A stretch of DNA of 5,536 nt from positions 1-5,536 of the forward strand of contig JAIRLL010000322.1 of assembly GCA_031259505.1 (NCBI GenBank). Direction: 5' to 3'. Shown here piece after piece: positions 1 to 5,536 of the stretch (position 1 is its first letter; each line of letters begins with the position of its first letter). The position numbers and the translations under genes are program-made. The notes under the pieces are model-generated. The model ran no database searches. It saw only the letters and a program-made list of their open reading frames with translations, and was not told the DNA's origin. This stretch comes from Tannerella sp. (GTDB lineage Bacteria; Bacteroidota; Bacteroidia; Bacteroidales; Tannerellaceae).

Positions 1-16
1 GGTGATTCAGGATTAA
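1..16 (+). other. Possible 3' end of an upstream gene (efflux adaptor expected)
   Basis: In the frame starting at base 2 the sequence reads Val-Ile-Gln-Asp then TAA at 14-16. This would suit the end of a periplasmic adaptor (HlyD/AcrA-type membrane fusion protein), the gene that normally precedes an RND permease. The frame starting at base 1 is also open, to a TGA at 37-39, so the choice is not secure. Four residues cannot identify a family; the adaptor idea is inference from gene order. The 35 bases between this stop and the permease start show no terminator, so readthrough from upstream is likely. Confidence 0.25.
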
Positions 17-51
17 GATTCAAGATACCTGCAATTTGAATTAACACAGCT

Positions 52-3000
52 ATGATCAAATTCCTGATAGCCCGCCCCATCGCGGTACTGATGGCATTCA
101 CAGCCTGTTTCATTGTCGGACTGATAACGTATTTCACTCTGCCGGTATCGCTGCTGCCCGACATAGCCATTCCCGAAATCACCGTACAGGTGACGGGACG
201 AAACACATCGGCGCGGGAACTGGAGAATACCGTGGTGCGAACCGTCAGGCAGCAACTGATGCAGGTGAACCGTCTGCGCAACATAAAGAGCGAGACGCGC
301 GACGGCGCCGGGCTGATACGCCTCTATTTCGACTTCGGCGTCGATACCGACCTGGCCTTCATCGAAGTAAACGAAAAGATAGACGCCGCAATGAATTACC
401 TCCCGCGCGAGGTGGAGCGTCCCCGCGTCATCAAGGCCAGCGCGACGGACATTCCCGTCCTGTATCTTAATCTCACGCTTAAGTCGCCGACCGACAACCG
501 ACCGCCGGCGGCCGCCAGCGATTCGCCGTATTCATGGCCTGAAGACGCCCGCTTCCTCTCGCTCTGCGATTTTGCCGAGACGGTCATCAAGCGGCGAATA
601 GAACAGTTGCCCGAAGTGGCAATGGTGGACATGACAGGCATCGTCAACCGCCAGTTGCAGATTGTCCCCGACATGGCGCAGTTCGGAATGGCGGGAATCA
701 CCGTCGAAGACCTCGAAAAGGCGCTCGCAGACAACAACATCGAGCCGGGAAACATGACCGTGCGCGATGGATACTACGAATACAACATCAAGTTCTCGAC
801 CATGCTCCGCACTGCCGAAGACGTCGGAAACATCTACCTTCGCAAGAGCGGACACATCTACCAACTGAAAGAACTGGCCTCCGTCGCCATCGTCCCCGAA
901 AAAGAAACAGGACTGTCGCTGTCCGGCAACAGGCGGGCTGTCACGCTTGCCGTCATCAAGCAGGCGGACGAAAAAATGGAAACAATGAAAAAGTCGCTGG
1001 GCGGAGTCACGAGCTATTTCTCGACGGTCTACCCCGACATCGAATTTGCCGTCTCGCAAAACCAGACGGAACTGCTGGACTATACGATATCGAACCTGAA
1101 GCAAAACCTTTCGCTCGGATTTATCTTTGTCTGCCTTGTCGCCATTCTTTTCCTTGGCGACGTCAAAAGCCCCCTGGTCATCGGGATGAGTATGATCGCC
1201 AGTCTCGCCGTCAGCTTTCTTTTATTCTATCTGTTCCACATGTCGCTGAACATCATATCTCTTTCCGGATTGATTCTGGCGCTGGGAATGATGATAGACA
1301 GTTCGATTATCGTGACGGAGAATATCTCGCAGTACCGCGCAATGGGCTATTCGCTCGAAGAAGCGTGCGACAGGGGCACGACAGAAGTCATCACGCCGAT
1401 GCTGAGCTCGACCTTTACCACCATTGCCGTGTTCGTTCCGCTGGTATTCATGAGCGGTATAGCCGGCGCCATCTTCTACGACCAGGCTTTTGCCGTGTCC
1501 ATCGGACTGATCGTGTCATACTTCACCGGCATCATGCTGCTGCCTGTGCTTTACAAACTGGTCTACGGCGTCAATAACAGGCTGCTACGTCTGAGCGTAA
1601 AAAATCTCATCAAGGAACATACGATGGACCGTTTCTACGATGCGGGAGTTGATTTTGTTTTCCGCCACAAGACGTCAAGCATCCTGACCGTCATCCTTGC
1701 GCTGCCGCTCTGCTTCATGCTGTTCAAGTGGACACCCAAGAGCCGGATGCCCGAAATAGATCAGAACGAGGTGATTGCCTTTATCGAATGGGGCGAAAAT
1801 ATTCATGTGGGCGAAAACCGCGTGCGCGTGGAGGCGCTTTTCCGCGAGGTAGCTCCGACGGTCATGGAACGGACGGCATACATCGGGCAGCAGCAGTTTT
1901 TGCTCAACCGCGACCGTGAACTGTCGGTCACGGAGGCTGAACTGTATTTCAAGACGGAAAAGCCGTCGGGGATTCTGCCGTTGCGCGAACACATAACCGG
2001 CTGGCTGAGCAGGAACTATCCGGGAGCGCTCGTCACGTTTTCGCCGCCCGCGACTGTCTTCGAGAAGTTGTTTGTGACCGGCGAAGCAGACCTCGTCGCA
2101 GAGCTTTATTCGCAAAACAGAACCGAAGCGCCGTCGCCGGACGTCATCCACCGGTGGGAGGCGGCAATAAGGGAGAAAACCGGTCACGCACCCTCCGGTG
2201 TGTCGTTCGACAATCAGTTGAATCTGCTGATAGACCGCCAGAAACTGCTTCTGTACAACATCTCCTACGACGAGGTTTACCGAACGCTGAAAACGGCTTT
2301 CAAGGACAACGAGGCGGCGATGCTCCGCTCATACCAGCAGTATCTCCCGATTACGATTGCCGGCAATCGCCGGTCGGTAGACGAACTGATGCGCAACACG
2401 CTGGTGCGCACCGTGCCCGAACAGGACAGGCCGGAGAGGTATATCCCCCTCAGGTCGGTAGTGACCATCATCCCCGGCGAAGACCTGAAAACCATCACGG
2501 CGGGAAAGAACGGCGAATATATTCCATTCGGATTTTACGGAGCGGGCGATGCCGAGCGGCTGATGACCGATGTCAGGGAAAGCATCCGCAGCATCTCGAA
2601 TCCGGACGAGTGGGATGTGGATTTTTCGGGCAGTTTCTTTTCCAGCCGCAAGATGCTTGGCGAACTGGTAATCATACTGCTCGTGTCGGTGCTGCTGATG
2701 TATTTCATCCTTGCCGCGCAGTTCGAGAGTTTCCTTCAGCCGCTGATCGTGCTGCTCGAGATACCTGTCGACACGGCGGCGGCGCTGCTGGTGCTGTGGG
2801 TTTGCGGCCATTCGCTGAACCTGATGAGCGCCATCGGCATCGTCGTCACGTGTGGAGTGATCATCAACGACTCGATACTTAAAATAGATGCCATCAACGA
2901 ACTGCGCAAGGCGGGCGTCCCGTTGACGGATGCCATTCACGAAGCCGGCCGCCGCCGCCTGCGCCCTATTGTCATGACCTCGCTGACAACGATTTTTGCC

Positions 3001-3192
3001 ATGACCCCCCTGCTCTTCTCGTTCGATATGGGCAGCGAACTGCAAAAGCCGCTCGCCATAGCCATGATTTCGGCCATGGGGATCGGCACCATCGTCAGCC
3101 TGTTTATTATCCCGCTGGTATACTGGATGATTTACCGTAAAGCGGCCGAAGCCGGAGGAAGCACAAAGAGAACAATTACTTCAATAAGATGA
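52..3192 (+). CDS. RND-family efflux permease (AcrB/CusA superfamily, ACR_tran)
   Basis: Inner-membrane, proton-driven pump subunit that would pass substrates from periplasm or inner membrane through an adaptor to the TolC-type channel encoded next. At 1046 residues it matches the family (AcrB is 1049). The topology is typical: TM1 near residues 8-30 after the N-terminal RPIAVLM motif; a large periplasmic loop to about 345; TM2-TM6 about 350-510; TM7 near 541-560; a second large periplasmic loop to about 865; TM8-TM12 to about 1030. The TM4 motif GMMIDSSIIVTEN carries D416, matching AcrB D407, while the AcrB D408 position is Ser417. In TM10 the AcrB Lys940 position is N939, followed by D940. 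T976 in the MTS motif matches AcrB T978. Pro/Ser/Ala-rich residues about 145-165 enlarge the first loop. The ATG at 52 is preceded by A-rich sequence without a Shine-Dalgarno site, usual for Bacteroidota. The stop overlaps the next start. Drug versus metal or other cargo cannot be decided. Confidence 0.95.
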   Translation: MIKFLIARPIAVLMAFTACFIVGLITYFTLPVSLLPDIAIPEITVQVTGRNTSARELENTVVRTVRQQLMQVNRLRNIKSETRDGAGLIRLYFDFGVDTDLAFIEVNEKIDAAMNYLPREVERPRVIKASATDIPVLYLNLTLKSPTDNRPPAAASDSPYSWPEDARFLSLCDFAETVIKRRIEQLPEVAMVDMTGIVNRQLQIVPDMAQFGMAGITVEDLEKALADNNIEPGNMTVRDGYYEYNIKFSTMLRTAEDVGNIYLRKSGHIYQLKELASVAIVPEKETGLSLSGNRRAVTLAVIKQADEKMETMKKSLGGVTSYFSTVYPDIEFAVSQNQTELLDYTISNLKQNLSLGFIFVCLVAILFLGDVKSPLVIGMSMIASLAVSFLLFYLFHMSLNIISLSGLILALGMMIDSSIIVTENISQYRAMGYSLEEACDRGTTEVITPMLSSTFTTIAVFVPLVFMSGIAGAIFYDQAFAVSIGLIVSYFTGIMLLPVLYKLVYGVNNRLLRLSVKNLIKEHTMDRFYDAGVDFVFRHKTSSILTVILALPLCFMLFKWTPKSRMPEIDQNEVIAFIEWGENIHVGENRVRVEALFREVAPTVMERTAYIGQQQFLLNRDRELSVTEAELYFKTEKPSGILPLREHITGWLSRNYPGALVTFSPPATVFEKLFVTGEADLVAELYSQNRTEAPSPDVIHRWEAAIREKTGHAPSGVSFDNQLNLLIDRQKLLLYNISYDEVYRTLKTAFKDNEAAMLRSYQQYLPITIAGNRRSVDELMRNTLVRTVPEQDRPERYIPLRSVVTIIPGEDLKTITAGKNGEYIPFGFYGAGDAERLMTDVRESIRSISNPDEWDVDFSGSFFSSRKMLGELVIILLVSVLLMYFILAAQFESFLQPLIVLLEIPVDTAAALLVLWVCGHSLNLMSAIGIVVTCGVIINDSILKIDAINELRKAGVPLTDAIHEAGRRRLRPIVMTSLTTIFAMTPLLFSFDMGSELQKPLAIAMISAMGIGTIVSLFIIPLVYWMIYRKAAEAGGSTKRTITSIR

Positions 3193-4655
3193 AAACAATC
3201 CTGTCAATTCTGTTATTTTTTCCCCTGTTCGCAGGGTCGGTCGCTGCACAGCCGGTGACGCTGTCGCTGGAGAAGACAATAGCGATAGCCGCCGACAGTT
3301 CGCTCGAGGCATTCCGCAGTCAGAACATGTATCTGGCGGGGTTCTGGCAGTTCCGCACGTATCGCGCCGGACGCCTGCCCAGCCTCGAACTGAGCCTGAC
3401 GCCCGCTCAGTATTACCACGACATCACGCGCCGCTACGATTCGGGCGAGGATATCGACGTCTACCGCAAACAGCAGTACTACTATGCGTACGGCATGTTG
3501 TCGGTCGAACAGAACTTCGACCTCCTCGGCGGAAAGTTTTTCCTCGATACGGATATGGGATACATGCGCAACTTCGGCGCCAACGCCTACACGCAGTACA
3601 CCGCCGTCCCCATACGGTTCGGATATTCACAGGATCTGCTGGGATACAATCCCTTCAAGTGGGAACGCAAAATCGAACCGCTGAAATACGAGAAAGTGAA
3701 GAAGGAATTTCTCTACAACGTCGAGCAAATCAGCGAAACGGCTACCGAATATTTCTTCCAGTTGGCTATGGCGCAGGCGGAATACGATCTTGCGAAAGAC
3801 AACGTGGCATCGACCGATACGCTGTATCGCACCGGCGAGCAGCGCTACAGGATTGCATCCATCACGCGGGCAGACCTGCTCACGTTGAAACTGGATGCCG
3901 TGAATGCCCGCAATACACTGCAAAATGCGGATATTGCACTCAAACGCGCCATGTTCGGACTTGCTTCGTTCCTGAATTTCGACAAAACGGCCGAGATTCG
4001 CCTCCAGTTGCCGGGCAAACCTGTAGAGATGACCATCTCTGTCGACGATGCGCTTGCCAGGGCGCGTGAAAACAATCCCAAATTCCTGAATCTGCGACAG
4101 CAAATCCTCGAAGCCGAACAGACGGTCGACAAAACCAGGCGTGAATCACTCTTCAACGCATCATTCAGGGCAAGCATCGGCTTCAATCAGGCTGCCGAGC
4201 GTTTCAGCGACGTCTACCTCGACCCGATGCGGCAGGACGTAGTGTCGATATCCATAACCATACCGCTGATAGACTGGGGCGTACGCAAGGGGCGGTACAA
4301 TATTGCCCGTAACACGCTCAACGTCGCGCGTATCTCGACCCGCCAGGAAGAACTGGCGCTCGAAGAAGACCTTATCATGACCGTAGGCGATTTCAATATC
4401 CGCCAGCGCCTTATCGCCAGCGCCGACGAGGCGCTTGAACTGGCCGAAATGGCTTTTTCGGAGACAAGACAGCGCTTTATAATCGGAAAGGCGGATATTA
4501 ACAGCCTGACCCTCTCGCTCAACCGGCAGCAGGAAGCGCGGCGCAACTACATCTCCGCCCTCAAAAACTACTGGCTTAGCTACTACAAGATACGCAAACT
4601 GACACTGTTCGATTTCATCCATAAAACATCGCTTTCGACGATTTTTGAACTGTAA
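3189..4655 (+). CDS. TolC-family outer-membrane efflux protein
   Basis: Outer-membrane channel and periplasmic tunnel of a tripartite efflux system, partner of the preceding RND permease. The 488-residue product begins with a signal peptide: Lys at residue 2, a hydrophobic core ILSILLFFPLFAG, then SVAAQ, with likely signal peptidase I cleavage near residues 20-21. No lipobox Cys is present, so unlike OprM-type channels it is not expected to be a lipoprotein. Two outer-membrane efflux protein (OEP) repeats can be recognised, about residues 25-270 and 280-470, rich in long helices with heptad-like Leu/Ala and Glu/Arg/Gln. The segment FGYSQDLLGYNPFKWERK (about residues 144-161) and the C-terminal IRKLTLFDF resemble Bacteroidales members of the family. 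The length fits a complete gene. The start ATG at 3189 overlaps the permease stop in ATGA, implying translational coupling and fixed co-production. A candidate terminator follows 5 bases after the stop. Confidence 0.93.
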   Translation: MKTILSILLFFPLFAGSVAAQPVTLSLEKTIAIAADSSLEAFRSQNMYLAGFWQFRTYRAGRLPSLELSLTPAQYYHDITRRYDSGEDIDVYRKQQYYYAYGMLSVEQNFDLLGGKFFLDTDMGYMRNFGANAYTQYTAVPIRFGYSQDLLGYNPFKWERKIEPLKYEKVKKEFLYNVEQISETATEYFFQLAMAQAEYDLAKDNVASTDTLYRTGEQRYRIASITRADLLTLKLDAVNARNTLQNADIALKRAMFGLASFLNFDKTAEIRLQLPGKPVEMTISVDDALARARENNPKFLNLRQQILEAEQTVDKTRRESLFNASFRASIGFNQAAERFSDVYLDPMRQDVVSISITIPLIDWGVRKGRYNIARNTLNVARISTRQEELALEEDLIMTVGDFNIRQRLIASADEALELAEMAFSETRQRFIIGKADINSLTLSLNRQQEARRNYISALKNYWLSYYKIRKLTLFDFIHKTSLSTIFEL

Positions 4656-4660
4656 CACCT

Positions 4661-4694
4661 GGGGAAGGGATAAGAAATAGCTGTTTCCCTTTTT
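4661..4694 (+). terminator. Candidate intrinsic terminator of the efflux operon
   Basis: Just after the TolC-family stop, AAGGGA (4665-4670) can pair with TCCCTT (4686-4691) around a 15-base loop, followed by TTT at 4692-4694. An alternative pairing GGGAA/TTCCC uses 4662-4666 and 4685-4689. The stem is short and the loop wide, so folding is only moderately convincing, but position and the T-run fit an operon end. The loop holds one copy of the GGGATAAGAAAT motif that recurs at 4899 and 5357. Confidence 0.45.
4667..4678 (+). repeat. GGGATAAGAAAT direct repeat, copy 1
   Basis: Exact 12-base match to 4899-4910 and a one-mismatch match to 5357-5368. This copy lies in the loop region of the candidate operon terminator and is followed by AGCTGT, echoed as GGCTGT after copy 2. 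Function unknown. Confidence 0.6.
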
Positions 4695-4757
4695 GTAAAT
4701 TTCAAATAAAATTATGCTATCCTTCTTAATTACCCGCCCGTTTTCGACCGGACTTCC

Positions 4758-4801
4758 TTCGGGGTTCCTTCGAAGTGCGTTCGAAGTGTGTTCGAAGCGC
4801 G
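4758..4801. repeat. 11-bp tandem repeat, four units, core TTCGAAG
   Basis: Four adjacent 11-base units: TTCGGGGTTCC (4758-4768, divergent), TTCGAAGTGCG (4769-4779), TTCGAAGTGTG (4780-4790) and TTCGAAGCGCG (4791-4801). The last three differ by one or two bases from each other. The TTCGAA core is self-complementary, so the same hexamer is presented on both strands about one helical turn apart. The unit length is not a multiple of three, and the open frame crossing it looks accidental. Confidence 0.85.
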
Positions 4802-4898
4802 CTTATGTCGATAAGTTGTTAAGAAAATAAAAATACAAGGGAGTGTTTTACTTTTAAATACGGTATATAACATTTTTTTTGGATGATAATCTGAGTTC

Positions 4899-4910
4899 GG
4901 GATAAGAAAT
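4899..4910 (+). repeat. GGGATAAGAAAT direct repeat, copy 2
   Basis: Exact 12-base copy of 4667-4678. It directly abuts the insertion-sequence-end-like stretch at 4911. With copy 3 it brackets the segment carrying the palindrome and the glycosidase remnant. Confidence 0.6.
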
Positions 4911-4930
4911 GTGGCTGTCTCAAAAGTCAG
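4911..4930 (+). mobile_element. Possible insertion-sequence terminal inverted-repeat relic
   Basis: The stretch GGCTGTCTCAAAAGTC (4913-4928) resembles the ends of some DDE-transposase insertion sequences, in which GGCTGT(C/T)(C/T)CAAAAGTC-like ends are common (from memory, possibly IS1182-like). No transposase gene or matching opposite end is visible here, so at most this is a solo end or decayed relic. The assignment is by resemblance only. Confidence 0.3.
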
Positions 4931-4993
4931 GAATCGCAACGCATGACATTATGAAAGTCCTGAAGCGAAGTTCAACGGTAGTCAAAGGGCGTA

Positions 4994-5034
4994 ATTTTCA
5001 TAACCGCAGGTCGCTGACCTGCGGTTATGAAAAT
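4994..5034. repeat. Perfect 19-bp inverted repeat with 3-base loop
   Basis: ATTTTCATAACCGCAGGTC (4994-5012) is followed by GCT and then its exact reverse complement (5016-5034). Transcribed from either strand it would form a very stable hairpin. It lies 8 bases beyond the stop of the minus-strand glycosidase remnant, so it may terminate transcription there, but neither side has a proper T-run after the stem. It may instead be a dispersed palindromic element. Confidence 0.9.
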
Positions 5035-5035
5035 A

Positions 5036-5050
5036 TTGCCTTTCAGGCAA
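5036..5050 (-). terminator. Short hairpin at the end of the glycosidase remnant (weak terminator candidate)
   Basis: On the minus strand TTGCC-TGAAA-GGCAA forms a 5-bp stem with the remnant's TGA stop codon in the loop, followed by TATTTTC. The stem is short. It sits next to the 19-bp palindrome, so the two could act together or fold in competition. Low confidence as a functional terminator. Confidence 0.25.
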
Positions 5051-5339
5051 CTTCGATACTGAAATGCAGCGGTTTTCCCGCCACCGGTTTCAGTTTTGCC
5101 GTCAATTCGTCCGCTGTAAACGGAAGATTGAAAACGCCGTTTCTAACCGCGTTGCCTGCAAGTCCCATCAGCAAGGGACAGTATTCAAGAGCGTAAGTCT
5201 CTTTGCCGGCGAAACCGTCGGTGACGCCGGTGTATTTCGTCAATCGAAAACTTATTGGCAAGGTGAAACTGACGACGTCGCTGTTTTTCCACGTGCGGTT
5301 GAGCGTAACGTAAGAGCCGGACTTCATGATATTTTTCAT
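5043..5339 (-). pseudogene. Remnant of a GH127/DUF1680 glycosidase (C-terminal domain only)
   Basis: A 98-residue frame resembling part of the C-terminal beta-sandwich region of GH127 (DUF1680, beta-L-arabinofuranosidase-type) enzymes, which are usually over 600 residues long. Recognisable segments are GSYVTLNRTWKNSDVVSFTL (about residues 8-27), FRLTKYTGV (about 32-40), YALEYCPLLMGLAG (about 49-62) and the tail KPVAGKPLHFSIE. In the family the second of these blocks normally reads YALEYGPLLMAL. The catalytic (alpha/alpha)6-barrel is wholly absent, and the protein stops shortly after PLHFSIE, before the terminal block expected in full-length relatives. An in-frame TAG at 5349-5351 shows that the frame does not continue upstream. 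The start MKNIMK looks like the beginning of a secreted-protein gene joined directly to the C-terminal domain, suggesting an internal deletion. It is convergent with the efflux operon and probably unrelated to it. The family call is from remembered motifs. A functional small protein is possible but unlikely. Confidence 0.65.
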
Positions 5340-5356
5340 TTTGATGTTCTATTTTA

Positions 5357-5368
5357 GGGATACGAAAT
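5357..5368 (+). repeat. GGGATACGAAAT, diverged copy 3 of the 12-bp motif
   Basis: Differs from copies 1 and 2 by one base (C for A at the seventh position). It lies 18 bases upstream of the start codon of the minus-strand glycosidase remnant. A chance match is possible because the motif is short and A-rich, though three copies in about 700 bases is suggestive. Confidence 0.45.
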
Positions 5369-5425
5369 AAATAAGATATAATACTTTAAGCGGGTAAAAA
5401 AGTGAGATTGAAAGATAACAGAGTC

Positions 5426-5460
5426 CTGGATTGCCACGTCGCTGCGCTCCTACCAATGAC
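5426..5460. repeat. Dispersed palindromic repeat, degenerate copy 1
   Basis: CTGGATTGCC...CCAATGAC resembles a palindromic intergenic repeat known from many unrelated bacterial genomes, with ends like TGGATTGC and GCAATGAC around a GC-rich centre (CGTCGCTGCGCTCC here). The outer ATTG/CAAT arms pair. The right arm departs from the usual CTCGCAATGAC, reading CTACCAATGAC. Likely non-coding. Confidence 0.6.
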
Positions 5461-5490
5461 ATGTTTCGTTATTTGCTTATTATCAGCCCG

Positions 5491-5518
5491 CTGGATTGCT
5501 TCGTACCTCGCAATGACG
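5491..5518. repeat. Dispersed palindromic repeat, degenerate copy 2
   Basis: A shorter relative of the copy at 5426-5460, in the same orientation: CTGGATTGCTTCGTACCTCG followed by CAATGACG. The ATTGC (5495-5499) and GCAAT (5510-5514) arms are perfect. The centre lacks about seven bases relative to copy 1. Thirty bases of AT-rich sequence separate the two copies. Confidence 0.65.
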
Positions 5519-5536
5519 CCGGATGCCGTTGCCTGC

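Larger units (their letters stand above)
4656..5042. other. Non-coding, repeat-bearing intergenic region
   Basis: 387 bases between the convergent efflux operon and the glycosidase remnant. I found no convincing gene: open frames here are short, cross the repeats and resemble nothing I know. The left and middle parts (4695-4735, 4810-4890) are AT-rich. The region contains a candidate terminator, an 11-bp tandem repeat, a 12-bp direct repeat, an IS-end-like stretch and a long perfect palindrome, each listed separately. No exact Bacteroidota -7 box (TAnnTTTG) was found on either strand. Confidence 0.7.

Noticed and set aside
2154..2882. 242-codon plus-strand open frame inside the permease gene
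   Set aside because: It is an overlapping frame of a clearly real gene. Its product is rich in Arg, Gly, Pro and His with no recognisable domain, as expected of an out-of-frame reading of GC-rich DNA.
2329..3045. 238-codon minus-strand open frame antisense to the permease
   Set aside because: Its composition is rich in His, Gln, Arg and Asp with no signal or domain. The same is true of the other antisense frames at 532-1104 and 1675-2187.
4758..4801. CRISPR-like array
   Set aside because: The units are 11 bp with no spacers between them, which is a simple tandem repeat.
4806..4814. DnaA-box-like TTATCGACA on the minus strand
   Set aside because: A single site with one mismatch to the consensus and no clustered boxes or origin features. 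Most likely chance.
4730..4939. 69-codon minus-strand frame across the 11-bp repeat
   Set aside because: It runs through a tandem repeat, a direct repeat and the IS-end-like stretch, and its product resembles no family I know.
4909..5196. 95-codon plus-strand frame across the palindrome into the glycosidase remnant
   Set aside because: It is antisense to the remnant, and the palindrome supplies part of its length. No domain is visible.
5377..5382. TATAAT hexamer on the plus strand as a promoter
   Set aside because: Bacteroidota primary promoters use a different -7 element (TAnnTTTG), and there is no gene downstream on the plus strand within the window.

Overview
The window looks like chromosomal DNA from a Bacteroidota bacterium, probably of the order Bacteroidales. 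Three things suggest this. The two large proteins closely resemble Bacteroidales RND pump and TolC-family sequences. The translation starts are A-rich and lack Shine-Dalgarno sites. A remnant of a GH127-type glycosidase, a family common in gut Bacteroidales, lies at the right. The genes look moderately GC-rich and the spacers are AT-rich. Genus cannot be set from the sequence alone.

Positions 52-4655 hold two complete, translationally coupled plus-strand genes: an inner-membrane RND (AcrB/CusA superfamily) permease and a TolC-family outer-membrane channel. They overlap by ATGA. They are the inner and outer parts of a tripartite efflux system. The periplasmic adaptor (membrane fusion protein) is not in the window and is expected just upstream, where bases 1-16 may be the last codons of that gene. 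The cargo cannot be read from the sequence. The permease has the single-Asp TM4 arrangement and lacks the TM10 Lys of AcrB.

Positions 4656-5042 are non-coding and full of small structures: a candidate terminator for the operon, a tandem 11-bp repeat built on TTCGAA, a 12-bp motif that recurs three times to position 5368, a stretch resembling an insertion-sequence end, and a perfect 19-bp inverted repeat. Positions 5043-5339 on the minus strand encode a 98-residue piece of a GH127/DUF1680 glycosidase C-terminal domain. It has a start codon but no catalytic domain and is best read as a decayed gene. Positions 5340-5536 hold its AT-rich upstream region and two degenerate copies of a dispersed ATTGC...GCAAT palindromic repeat.

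No convincing new biological system is visible. The left 85% is a conventional efflux operon. The right end looks like a small graveyard of mobile or repetitive DNA and is the part most worth comparing with related genomes.
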